From: Fonsecaea monophora | Taxonomy: Eukaryota; Ascomycota; Eurotiomycetes; Chaetothyriales; Herpotrichiellaceae | Length of the DNA stretch: 64,000 bases | NCBI RefSeq assembly: GCF_001642475.1 | Contig: NW_019173933.1 | Location: 310,001-374,000 of the forward strand | Direction: 5' to 3' | In this document: positions 34,919-45,231 of the stretch, in pieces | How the letters are laid out: each line of letters begins with the position of its first letter | How positions within the stretch are numbered: the stretch's first letter is position 1 | Translations under genes and position numbers: made by a program | Notes under the pieces: generated by a model | What the model saw: the letters and a program-made list of their open reading frames with translations, nothing else | Told to the model about the DNA's origin: nothing | Databases searched by the model: none

Positions 34919-35743
34919 TCACGAGAAGAATTTGCTGGCGAGGCTCATCAGCCCAGAGGCACCGCCGCCGCTACCACCTCCCTGGCCCTTCATATACATC
35001 TGCAGGGCCATTTTCGCAGCCATGTTGATCGCCGACTGCTTGTCTGTGCCACCCTGTACGTTGCCCATGTTGCTCTGCTTGTCGAACAGTTTCGAGGCTT
35101 CTTGCATAGCCATAGAGATCATTTGGGATTGAGATCCACCTCCGCCGGATCCAGAGAACATCTTCAAGGCTTGCATTGCAGCTCCTGCGCCCAGACTAGA
35201 AGCATCATGCTGCTGGCCACCGCCGTCTTGCTGATACAGCATCTGATGACTTTGCTGTACCCGGCCTTCATCGAGGTCCTCGGATTGAGCGCTGTGCTTG
35301 TTTTGGTTGAGGAACGACATGGCTTGAGAGAACAGGTTGGAGTCTTCCGGACTGCCGTGTTGCTGGCTATGTCGCATCACTTCGTCCTGGTCGTAGTTGG
35401 CAGATCCGCCTCCTCCATATTCACCCCCTGAGGGTCTCCCATGGCCGCCATCGCCTCCATATCCTCCACCTCCGCCGGAGCTTCCACCATAGTCTTCATC
35501 ATCGCGACGACTATGATGGCGAGGAGGATCCTCTCCGTATCCTCCGCTCGTGCCACCCCCACCATATCCATCTTCTCTTCCGTATCCTCCCTGCTGGCGC
35601 CGTTCACCATAGTCATCTCGACGGCCTGCACCCTCACCGTTGTCGTCGAAGCGTTGGCTCTGGTCGTAATAATTGTTCCCGCCGCGGCCACCGCCGCCGT
35701 ACTCGCGAGGGTCCCCTCCTTGGCGGTCGTAGTAGTCTGACAT
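34919..35743 (-). CDS. DUF7721 / beta-flanking-type Gly-rich protein
   Basis: This single-exon gene encodes 274 residues from ATG 35743 (MSDYYDRQGG); an in-frame ATG two codons earlier is also possible. The N-terminal half (to about 120) is Gly/Tyr/Asp/Arg-rich and disordered. The C-terminal half resembles fungal beta-flanking proteins: NLFSQAMSFLNQNKH, a Gln/Ser segment, AAMQALKMFSGSGG, MISMAMQEASKLFDKQS, and AINMAAKMALQMYMKGQGGG. Helices alternate with Gly-rich linkers. No catalytic motif is seen and the function of the family is unknown. Confidence 0.8.
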   Translation of the reverse strand: MSDYYDRQGGDPREYGGGGRGGNNYYDQSQRFDDNGEGAGRRDDYGERRQQGGYGREDGYGGGGTSGGYGEDPPRHHSRRDDEDYGGSSGGGGGYGGDGGHGRPSGGEYGGGGSANYDQDEVMRHSQQHGSPEDSNLFSQAMSFLNQNKHSAQSEDLDEGRVQQSHQMLYQQDGGGQQHDASSLGAGAAMQALKMFSGSGGGGSQSQMISMAMQEASKLFDKQSNMGNVQGGTDKQSAINMAAKMALQMYMKGQGGGSGGGASGLMSLASKFFS

Positions 35744-37117
35744 GATCACGTTTCGATGAGATGAGGGGTAACCTTTGAAAATTACAATGAATTTGAGTTC
35801 AGGCAGAGAGGTCTAGAGGTTTCGCGGCTGGACGAACCCAGAGTTCTCGAAGGAGTTGATATAGCGTGATTGACAGTGAAACCCATCACCTATTAAGGAG
35901 GGGACGTTTCAGCGTCAATGATCGAGTTTGAGCTCCGAACCGTCTTGGGGATCAAAGGTTAGCGCTAGCCACGTCGGCCAGTGACGTCAGCGACATTGCG
36001 ACCTGATTTCTCACTTACCCCAAGTCCTTCTATACCTCATTGAGCAGCTGTCTACAAGTGTTGATTTTGGAGGCTTTCAGCCATCACTTCGCATCGCCTT
36101 GACTACATCTTTACTCCTCGTAGAGACATGCGCTCTAGGAGGACTCACCAGAGCTGCAATGATAGCCCACCTGGCCCATGCACCTACTATCGCGGTGCAA
36201 CAATGTTGACTAGTAACAGGACAAGGGTGGGTGTGCTAGCTAAGAAAAATATCTATCAAGAAATGGAAACGTTTTAGGCACAACCACACGCACCTTTGTG
36301 ACAATCGTGGTTAAGGAGACACCCCTGCCAACCGCGACATATGTCAAGGACCGATTGCTTTGCCAGATTTGGCTTCATACTCTCGGCGACCAAGGAGTTC
36401 CTCCACTCGACGGACCAAAGCACGAATCGATCGAAGAAACCTATAATTCCTTTCCGAAATCGACCTTTTAAACCCTGGATGCTGGAAGGCGTGATTGAGA
36501 AAAATGCCGACTTCCAATACTTTTGCGTGAGGCCGAGAGACGAATCAATCCGTTAAGGCTCACGGGGTGTAGGTCTGCGAGGATGCTTCTATCAGGCCAA
36601 TTCAGCCGATGAACCCTTCGACAGCGCACACAATTTGACTAAAACATAGACAAGAAGAGGTGCGGTGTTATCAGTGATCATGTGTTTGTTCTGGAGCTCG
36701 ATATTTAAAAAAGATGGGGTAGATAGTTGTACATGCTGCGATAGGAGTTTGCTCCGAACTACTAGTACTACGGAATTATCGTTTACAGGACAGTCCCATG
36801 ACTAATCTTTCAGGTAAATTTCTTTTGGACTGCTGAGAATAGCAGTAAGAACAATGAAGAATATCATTCATGGTTGCTCGAATGTGTTGGTTTTGCCTTC
36901 GTCCCTCGGCCGAACATCCTCCGGTCGCGGAACATGACGTCGGCCATAATTATATTTTCAAGAAGCGACTCCCGCTAAAACAGTTTCCTTCCTGTTCTTT
37001 GCGACCCAATCTGCTCTTGTGAGACCTACAATCGTACATCTGTAACGCAGTCATATTTATTGCCAATCTCGTCGCCTGTCCGGTGACTTGTTCGTGACCT
37101 CTAAAGCCAACGCAGCA
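35744..37117. other. Divergent intergenic region, no supported gene
   Basis: These 1.37 kb separate the divergent beta-flanking-type gene and JAC1. Short ORFs such as 36341-36556 have no supporting features. Confidence 0.5.
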
Positions 37118-37960
37118 ATGTCAGGAGCAGTACCGACGCGCCAGACACTCCGCCACCTCCGACGGCTCTGCTTCATTGACTCGCCAACACCTACGACTGC
37201 AACCACGAGAAGGAGTCAAATCTCCCTACAAGGTTCGCGACCGAGAATAGCGCACAATGCTCGATGTGCATTCAGCACGACAATCTCGCATGCCCAGGGG
37301 TCCCCAGCGCAGGCTCCCACCTCTGCTCAAGCTCAAACGCAGGCCACAAAGACAGAGCCCTTCAAACAAGAGGAGGATTCGACGCTTTCGACCACTCCTC
37401 CAGACGTGTCCAATTACTACACGCTCTTCCCGTCGACACTCCCATCGGGCCCACCACCAGCGGGCCCATTTGATATCCCCCTCCCGCAACTGCGCCGTGA
37501 GTTCCTGCGACTGCAGTCTCAATACCACCCGGACAAATTCCCGCCAGGCACGGCCTCCCACCAGAAATCCCTCGCCCTCTCATCACTTTTGAACAACGCC
37601 TACAAGACCCTCTCAGACCCGCTTTTACGCGCGAGGTACCTTCTCCAGCATAATCACGGCATTGACATCACCCACGAGGATAATGCAACGCATGCGGGAG
37701 TAACGGACCAGAGTACATTGTTGGAAGTCATGGAGGCGCAGGAGACTTTAGAGGAAGCGACTACTCATGACGAAATCGAAACATTAATGGAAGAGAACAT
37801 AGCAAGGATAAGGGAAACGGAGAAGGCCTTGACTGATGCTTTTGAAAAAGACGATGTCGAGAGTGCGAAAAGGGAATGCATCAAACTAAATTATTGGCGG
37901 AGTTTGCATTCTGCGTTACATGAATGGGAACCAGGAAAGCAGGTCAGGTTGATGCATTGA
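37118..37960 (+). CDS. JAC1: Mitochondrial J-type co-chaperone Jac1/HscB (Fe-S cluster transfer)
   Basis: Jac1 recruits the Fe-S scaffold Isu to the mitochondrial Hsp70 Ssq1 and stimulates its ATPase during Fe-S cluster transfer. The protein is 280 residues in one exon from ATG 37118. Residues 1-55 are Arg-rich, poor in acidic residues and contain Ser/Thr, fitting a mitochondrial presequence. An Ala/Gln/Thr linker follows. The J domain begins NYYTLFP (about 99), has the HPD triad at 137-139 (SQYHPDKF) and NNAYKTLSDPLLRARYLL. The C-terminal HSCB helical domain includes LEVMEAQETLEEA and ECIKLNYWRSLHSALHEW, the Isu-binding part. Length and order match the family. Confidence 0.93.
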   Translation: MSGAVPTRQTLRHLRRLCFIDSPTPTTATTRRSQISLQGSRPRIAHNARCAFSTTISHAQGSPAQAPTSAQAQTQATKTEPFKQEEDSTLSTTPPDVSNYYTLFPSTLPSGPPPAGPFDIPLPQLRREFLRLQSQYHPDKFPPGTASHQKSLALSSLLNNAYKTLSDPLLRARYLLQHNHGIDITHEDNATHAGVTDQSTLLEVMEAQETLEEATTHDEIETLMEENIARIRETEKALTDAFEKDDVESAKRECIKLNYWRSLHSALHEWEPGKQVRLMH

Positions 37961-38334
37961 TTTTTCAGAATGACTGGAAGATATGCATAGGTTTCTGGCC
38001 TGGTGGAAAAGATTGCTGCGAAAGATTGTCTATGCAGCTTTTCTTATACCCAATCTACATGTTATCTAGCCTTTTTGGCGTACCGAGACTGGATCTCTGA
38101 CCCGATTGATACTTGCAACATGTAATCCAAGAATTAGCCTCACTCCACCGAGCGTTCCCTTAGTCTGTATTTGATGTTCCGTACTGGAGGAACCACAAGT
38201 CTTTTGTTTCAGAGCCCAATCTTGTCGAACCTCGGACTGGAACCCCTTGGAAGTTTCTTCGATACGTAACTGGCTCTTTCAGGCTCGCTTCTGTTGTGCT
38301 TCTGCGGCTCCTTTGTGCCATTCGGAACCAGCTT
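37961..38334. other. Convergent 3' spacer
   Basis: This 374-bp spacer lies between JAC1 and the Pol beta-barrel gene. Nothing specific is seen beyond presumed 3' ends. Confidence 0.5.
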
Positions 38335-39078
38335 CTATTTGGTGATCTCTCCCAAATTGCTCTTGCCGTCTCGTTTCAAACTCCTCCTCTCCTTCTCGGC
38401 GAGTTTCTTCTTGTGAGTGTTTTCCACGCGTGTGGCTTTCTCTTTCATGTCTGCGGCAACGACGCCATCCCATTTGTCCTTCTGACTCTGCGGCCAAGTC
38501 AAGCTCACAGAAAACACTTCTCTATCAGGATCTTCCAGCATAGGGCTGCGTCCCTGATGGTTCTTTGAGAGCACCAGTCGATCCAGACCACAGAAACTCT
38601 CGGTGTAACCCCAAGGCTTGAAGACCTCCTTGTCACGGAAGAATAGATTGACGCCAAACTCGGTCCATGTGTGCTCATAGAGTGTGGCAGGCACAAAATA
38701 GATGTCCGATACGACATTGCAGAGCCAATCGGGGACATGCAGAACATTTTCCAGAACGATAGTGTGGTTCTCCCGACTGCCCGGTTCTCGACGAAGCTTG
38801 AGTTCGACTGTCCCAATGCCTCGAACCGGGACTTGGCGTCGATCAGAAACCGCGAGGACATATGACTTGAAGGAGACGTATGTCTTGAAGGAAGCACGAT
38901 CGATGGCGATGTGGACATTGGAGGCTGTCGAGAAGATCCAATCATAACATTGCTTTTTCTTGGTCTTCTTTGCAGACACAACATAGGAAGTGGCTCGTCT
39001 ATGGCTTCGCGGTTGATAGTACGAGCTTGGGTGGATTGTGGGAGGCAAGTTTCCACGGGGGTCAAACATAACGGACAT
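38335..39078 (-). CDS. Stand-alone Copia/TNT-type Pol beta-barrel domain protein
   Basis: This single ORF of 247 residues starts at ATG 39078. Residues about 45-140 resemble the beta-barrel domain that precedes the protease/GAG-pre-integrase part in Ty1/Copia Pol polyproteins: DWIFSTASNVHIAIDR, VPVRGIGTVELKL, and VLENVLHVPDWLCNVVSD. The C-terminal 60 residues are Lys/Glu/Arg-rich. No integrase, reverse transcriptase, RNase H, zinc knuckle or LTRs are visible around it. The frame is intact, so it is more likely a host gene of retrotransposon origin than a fresh insertion. Similar stand-alone proteins are annotated in many fungi; their function is unknown. Confidence 0.75.
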   Translation of the reverse strand: MSVMFDPRGNLPPTIHPSSYYQPRSHRRATSYVVSAKKTKKKQCYDWIFSTASNVHIAIDRASFKTYVSFKSYVLAVSDRRQVPVRGIGTVELKLRREPGSRENHTIVLENVLHVPDWLCNVVSDIYFVPATLYEHTWTEFGVNLFFRDKEVFKPWGYTESFCGLDRLVLSKNHQGRSPMLEDPDREVFSVSLTWPQSQKDKWDGVVAADMKEKATRVENTHKKKLAEKERRSLKRDGKSNLGEITK

Positions 39079-41295
39079 GTTGCTAGTTGTGTTTGAACTG
39101 CGAAATGAAAGCTAGAGAGGATAGATCTGCAGGTCTCAATGAGTGGAGTTTGAGCTAGTTGTGTCGTCAAGAGTATTTGCTCGCCAAAAGAGTGAAAAGG
39201 TAGCCAAAGTTTGGGGACATTGATGTGAAAAGGAGAGGCTGCAAGAATCAAGAATGAAGAGAGTACAAACTGAATATTGCTGAATATGGATTGAGGCACC
39301 GTCAGCGATGTCCTAGAGCCTGGCAAGTGCGGCTTTCTCATTCCAGGAGATGCAACCACAGGTTGTTCGAGGACGGAAGCTGTCGATCGCGAGGAAGCAG
39401 CCACTCCAAGCGACAGCATCGCTCTGAGCTCATTCGGCTTGCCTCTTACGGCGCGGGGAGTCTTCAACGGCGTTGAAGCAATCATCACAGCTTTAAAGCT
39501 GTAATTCTGTTGACAAGCCGACCTTGTCAAAACGTCATGAAGAAGGACAGTGTCGGTGACACTGGATTAGTCGTGAGACAGTGTGACACTCTTTCGAACG
39601 CGCAATTTGTAGACTTGCAAGGAAAGAAAGGAGGCTGGTTGCACCGTGCCTGTGTCACTTCTCCTCCAACTCCTCCTATATCAGACCTTTTATCTCTCCT
39701 CTTGCACTCTCACCTGCTGATACTTCATAGACAAAAGGGGTGAAATTGTTTTGACCCCTTAAGCCTCTAGTCAATAGGCTCAGTTCCTCCACATATTCGT
39801 CGCAAGATCACCATAGCCATGGCCTCCACACAAATCGCCATGCTGCCAACTACACCGGCACCTCGATTCAGGCATCAGTCCGTCGCTTTGAGGTCAACAT
39901 CGAGCATAAGATGGGTGTGAGTACTGACGAGCTTCCTAGGACCGAGAACCCATTCCACAACAATCCGATGCTGTTTCGCCCCAGACCACGACCAACAAAT
40001 CCCCTCCCTGACCCTCCCCCAGTCCCAAATTGACAATCATCATCTTATTCATGGCTGTGGTAGACGGACACAAGAGCAGGTACGGAGGGGTTGACCGCAG
40101 AGTGGACCATATTGGGCAGGTATTAATCTGATGGCATTACCGTATGTTGTAGTTGGCTTCTCTCTTGGGCGAACGAAAGAGGAGGTACGTCTCTCACATC
40201 TTTGCCTCACCGTGGGCGGAAATACGGCGCCACAGATCATACATAATACTAGCCTGATAGAACAAAACTAGGTCCTTGGTTAAAGTTGCTTGCCATCCTT
40301 ATCATGATTGTTTGGAGAATATTGCAAGCTACTGTGAACCCGTTCGTGCAACACTTGATGTAACACACGCTTCTTCTATCATGGCTGAAATTCCCTAGAT
40401 GCGCACTCCCTCCTGCCCCATGTCTGGCAACCATCACTCCCCGACATGGCAGTTGGTTGGTTTGCAATTCGGCGGAGAACTACACCTGTGCCTTACATGA
40501 AGCACGATGGATTCCACGGAACCGATCTCTCAAACGAACGTGACAATATTGCCAAACCATTCTGCCAGACGTGGGCTCGTCCACTGGAACGAACCAACTT
40601 TCATTGGGACAGACACTTTGCTGCAAACTGTGACACAATGCAATTACCTTTAGGCACATTGACCCAAGGGAACTACAAGAGTTCCAGCCGCGCAGAAACT
40701 TAAAGCACAAAATATAGCCTCTATCAAAGCTTCATGGTGGCCGAGCGCAAGCTGCTTAGCTACAAGGATGGTACTTACAAGGACATTTTCGTACGCAACA
40801 TGGCGCAAAGAAGCTCTTCTTGTGTCCGGCATGTCATCCTGCTGACTTTGAAACAAGGTTGTGAGCCTTCACAGCAACGTCTCGCAGTGAACCAGGTGCT
40901 CCGAAACTCGAGTTGCAACAATCTAGCTAGCCACCAAAGAAATGCACTCGAAACAAGGTCTTCTAAGAAGGAGACTGTGGTTCAAACCCTTCGCCTGCGT
41001 ACCCTGTACTTTATTCCAGGTCCTTACCATTTTGATTTGGGTGATGTCCCAAGTCCCAGAGTTTGACCGAAACAACCAAACTCTAGGTCTTGGTTCGACG
41101 TAGAGATGAGGACCTCAATAGGACCTTCGGGGCACATTGATGGATATATATGTGTGTATGTGTGGTGTATCTTAGTTCTCTTGCATCAACTAGCACTGAT
41201 TGTGACACTCTCTTGACCGGCTGCTAAACACCCATCCCCTTTCAGATAGCATCCTTCAACAACACATTTCTTAGCTACCTTTTACGCACTTCGAG
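39079..41295. other. 2.2 kb intergenic region, no supported gene
   Basis: This lies between divergent genes. Short frames (for example at 39820 and 40734) lack recognisable features. I found no LTR-like terminal repeats flanking the Pol-like gene. Confidence 0.5.
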
Positions 41296-42144
41296 ATGTC
41301 CTCTCAACTCTCCAACAACGACACCACAAATGCCTCTATTCCCATTTCTATCGACCAGGCGCGCTCCTTCCCCCCAACACAGGCCACAGTATCCAACGCC
41401 AACTACGTCGAATCCTTTGTGCGCCCAATGTCTCCTCTAGTCCCAACAACTGTGGGCCACAACCAACGTCGTCGCATACCCATGCTCGAAGTCGACGAGG
41501 ATGGGATCGAGGATATTCAGGTTCCCTTGATCCCAGCAATTGGACGGATCGAGGACTTGGTTCGATACCCGTCGCCGGCCTCCTCGTCGCCATCTCCACC
41601 AACACCAACTATCACACCGGTGCCCGACCATGGTGAGACGATGATACCTGACTTCGACCTAGAAACTCTGTCCGGTAGTGCCCCGGTGAACGGGTTTGTC
41701 ATTCGCTCCCGCGAGGATATCTTCTCGAGCGAAGATATCCTCTGGCGTACGTACAATCGAACTGGTAGCTCGATTGGCGTTCTACTTGAACGCAGTACGA
41801 CACTTATTCCTGTCGTGCCAGACGGGGAGGGCTCTCCGCTGCCCCCGAGACGGCGACAACAAACCCCACGGCGCCGACCCTTGTCGGATAAGCCCCAATA
41901 TGTCGAATTACGTCCACCGTTACCGCATTCTGCCTCGGTCACACGCACAAGACCATTGACCGAGGAGGGTGCGCTGGAGACAACGCTGCCGATGCCGACG
42001 AGTCAGACTTCAACACAACGCAGACGCGTTGAGAATATTGGGCACTGGGTAGACTCCTTGATTGAACATGTTGCGCAAGTGAGATCTTGGACGCATCAGA
42101 ACGGAATAGATGGGGTTCAGGATTCAAATGATGCAGCCTCCTAA
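41296..42144 (+). CDS. Hypothetical Pro/Ser-rich protein, 282 aa
   Basis: A single ORF starts at ATG 41296 (MSSQLSNNDTTNASIPISID) and ends at 42144. It is rich in Pro, Ser, Thr and Arg and looks largely disordered. A more ordered middle part reads NGFVIRSREDIFSSEDILW (about 134-152). A basic RRRQQTPRRRP segment follows near 190-200, and the C-terminal ending looks helical (IGHWVDSLIEHVAQVRSW). There is no signal peptide, membrane helix or known domain. Upstream, CT-rich sequence and a TATATATGTGTG element near 41144-41160 could form a promoter. A real gene is likely by length and codon use, but the function is unknown. Confidence 0.6.
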   Translation: MSSQLSNNDTTNASIPISIDQARSFPPTQATVSNANYVESFVRPMSPLVPTTVGHNQRRRIPMLEVDEDGIEDIQVPLIPAIGRIEDLVRYPSPASSSPSPPTPTITPVPDHGETMIPDFDLETLSGSAPVNGFVIRSREDIFSSEDILWRTYNRTGSSIGVLLERSTTLIPVVPDGEGSPLPPRRRQQTPRRRPLSDKPQYVELRPPLPHSASVTRTRPLTEEGALETTLPMPTSQTSTQRRRVENIGHWVDSLIEHVAQVRSWTHQNGIDGVQDSNDAAS

Positions 42145-43247
42145 AATAGGTCTCCAAGGGTGACAGTTCAGGGGCGTTTGATGATTGATCCAACGCAAAG
42201 CTATGTGTCTGGGATAATATATGAGTGCAACCGAAATAGAACAGGATAGCCAAAAATGATACTACTAATCAAGTTGACATGTATTTCAATTTCCATGCAC
42301 GCGTCCTAGATAGGAGTATATACTTGTAAATTGTATCTCGGGACATATGACCTCATTCGACAACTCGGTGGCAAATTACTTAACGGGGTTAGCGGAAAAC
42401 AAGGGGCTTGGCACAATCGAAACTCCATTCGGGTTCTCGAACTCCTTCCTTCGCTTCCCATTTTGCTTCCTCATCTCTCTATTCCTTACCTAAGACCATC
42501 CCCTATTCCCTAAATTGTCGACGGGGCTCCTTTCTCAGCATTTGTCGAGTTCAGCAGAGGTTTGACCACTCAGATGGGTATCGAGGGAGAGATCACTTAT
42601 CAGAGATGGAGGCCTTGTTATTTTTGTATATCCTCATGGGCCAAGCTGCGCATTCTCACGCAGTTCAGATCGGGACGAGCCGAATTCTAACCCGGGACTC
42701 TCGTCTGATCCGCTCAAGAATGCGGAGCGACCAGGTGTCATGCTTGTTATCTATTGCACCCGGTTGCTTGTCGCAGTGGACCGTCGTCCGGCACCCCTGT
42801 GTACTCGGTATATCCCCTACTGTCCACATACAACATATTTGTCCTCATCAGCTAGGGTGATTCATGCGATGGCATACCAAGCCACATCCTTCAAAAAGGA
42901 AAGAGAACAGTTCTCCAACGAAATGGCGAGGTATTAATGTGCGCAGCCAAGAGCACAACCTCAAAGACGGTCAATTGGTCGGTCAGGAAAAACTTGGATT
43001 ACTAAGTTTGTATTTCAACTTCCACTTCTGTAGAACCCGAAATGGGTAGTGTTTGTAAGTATTAATTATCTTTGCGAGTTTGACCCCTCTTCTGGCCCAT
43101 GTCGTGGACATTCTCTGCTAGTCCACTCGTGGTTAATCTGAGATTCTGTCTCTCTCCAAAAATTCCATGTGGTCTCCGAATCCTGAACTTCATATCAAGC
43201 GTCCTTGCCAACTCGCCATGACCTTCATTCAGCAACACAACGTCTAA
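42145..43247. other. Intergenic region with upstream leader of next gene
   Basis: No gene is supported. At its right end a 9-codon uORF (43218-43247) abuts the start of the following gene. Confidence 0.5.
43218..43247 (+). promoter_or_regulatory. Upstream ORF directly abutting the next start codon
   Basis: ATG at 43218 opens nine codons ending in TAA at 43245-43247. The main ATG follows immediately at 43248 (TAAATG). If it is in the mRNA leader, it would force reinitiation or leaky scanning. Confidence 0.45.
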
Positions 43248-45231
43248 ATGTCATCTGGGATTATTCATTTCGTCAACGAGACGGGGCAGGGGGATGACGG
43301 TGGACCGAGCAAGAGACGGCTGTCGCGGATCAATTCTCATGTCGCGCGCTTCTCGCATCAACGGCGGAAGAACAACAGCAGCAGTAACAACAATTCCACA
43401 ACTGTGAGCAAAACTGTGAGTGATATGGCGCATCATACGCTGTTGAGAGCTGCCCGCTTAGCTCTACCACTATACTTTGCCACTGATGATACAACTCGAA
43501 CAGCCGCCGTTGCTGCAAGTCGACTTTGTCGTAGAAGATCCCCATCCGCCAGCTTCTCGCTCGTCCAGCGATAGTCCCGAGCAGATCCCTCCGTTTTCAT
43601 CGCGAGACAACGATCAAGCCATACACTCGACCGGTGTTCCCCGTCCGGAACAGTCAGAGCGACGTCGCAGTGCCGGGTCAACCGCGACCGGAGAGCCTAG
43701 AAGCAACAAATTGACAAGACATCAGTCGGCTCCTGTCCCTGTCAGTCATGTTAAGCAAGAGGAACATGATCTCCTTTCTAGAGAAATCACCAAACGGCAC
43801 TCAGACGGACTGCATCTTCCCTTCTGCTCATCCCCCGAAATAGAGTCTATGGGGGCATTCTTCCAGCTCGCTGATTCTGTGGACATTTACGAGAAATACC
43901 TTCTCAATTACTGTATGTATCATCTGAGCTGACTCTATAACTTCATGAATCTCTCTCTCTCTCTCTCTCCGTCTTAAGTTTGTTGAATATTTTGCTGAGT
44001 CAAAAGTGCTGAAGATTTTACCGACCTGCAAACTCAGATGTTTGGTTTCCACAAAGACGCCCTGTACTGTCCACAAAGAGTACCTGCAGCTCGATCAATA
44101 CAGCAATCTCGCGCGGCACTGCATTGGATTCTTATAATCGCTGAAGAGCAAATGGCCAAACGCATCAACGAGCCACCAAACTCGCATATTCTCAAACATT
44201 CGATCTTGAAACGTCGAGCGAGCGGTTATAAGATGCTCAGATCGCTCTTAAACAATGCGGACTTTGACTTGGAGACAGCTGTCTTGGCTTTGCGGTATGC
44301 GATCTCAGCTGAATGTTACATGAACCACAAAGACGCTGCCATGGAGCACTTGAAAGCACTGGACGCTTTATTGTCACGTCCAGGGGCCCTGGAACGCTTC
44401 GTCGCCAATCCCGACAAGACCGCACTGTCGCTCGCAACTCTGAAGAGGATGTACGTGTCTGTGCCTTGTAGGATAAAGTCCTTCAGCGACTTTGAAACCA
44501 TCAAAACCATGGTCTTCATCAAGTGGAAGCGCTTACAGGCGTTGTCGAAGCAAAACCACGCCGACTTGGTCCGTCACGCTTGTGCCGCCTATCTAACAAG
44601 CACGAATAGGAATTGTCAGGCTCAAACGATGCCACCAAAGCAGACAAAAGAAACGCCCCCGGAACAGATTCTCCTTGATCGGTACATCTCAATAAAGAAG
44701 TCCGCGCTCTTCTCGACCTATTCCTGTGAAACCATGAATGCGGCTTGTGATCCAAATTGGATGTACACTTATCAGGCGGGGCTCTTTGCGCTGTTTTATG
44801 ATATGAACATGACATTGGCAAGTTTTGGGAGGGACAATCTTCGCGACAAGATTTTGTTCCTAGAAAAGCTCAAGGTTGTCTTGGATGGGAGCTCTGCAAA
44901 TACTCTTGGAGGCACCTCGGCGCTGTCCATCGTGGACTGGGTCCGCGAGCAGTGTTATCGTGAGTGCTTCAAAAAGGACGAAGCAATCGTCAAGGAAATT
45001 GATCTATGCACCTACGAGATCAATGGTTTCAAGGTCTTTGCGTTACTGGATATCAGCCAGCGAATTCGTCTAACGGGCGCATTACGCGCTTGGCTGCTCA
45101 TCGATATCAGCGTCGACATTGACATGGATAAGGACGACTTGACCGAAGACGAATTTGTCTCGATGGAGGAACAAGTCACCAGAGCTTGGTGGGATGAACA
45201 GCTGACGCCAAACTCATCTCCATCACCTTGA
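43248..45231 (+). CDS. Fungal regulator-like protein without zinc cluster (second copy of this architecture)
   Basis: Three exons, 43248-43415, 43504-43912 and 44015-45231, give 597 residues. Intron 1 (88 nt) starts at GTGAGT 43416, or at GTGAGC 43404 in the same phase. Intron 2 (102 nt) starts GTATGT and ends GCTGAAG, which keeps LLNYYFTDLQTQMFGFHKD in frame. The N-terminus (IHFVNETGQ, then SRINSHVARFSHQRRK) has the short F-V...S-H-V-x-R pattern also found in the gene at 13197. A Ser/Pro-rich linker follows. The C-terminal 400 residues are helical and resemble the middle region of fungal-specific transcription factors (ETAVLALRYAISAECYMNHK, YTYQAGLFALFYDMNMT). No DNA-binding motif is seen. 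Confidence 0.75.

Noticed and set aside
40956..41000. GGTTCAAACCC resembling a Pol III B box
   Set aside because: No T-stem pairing, A box or cloverleaf could be built around it, so no tRNA is called.
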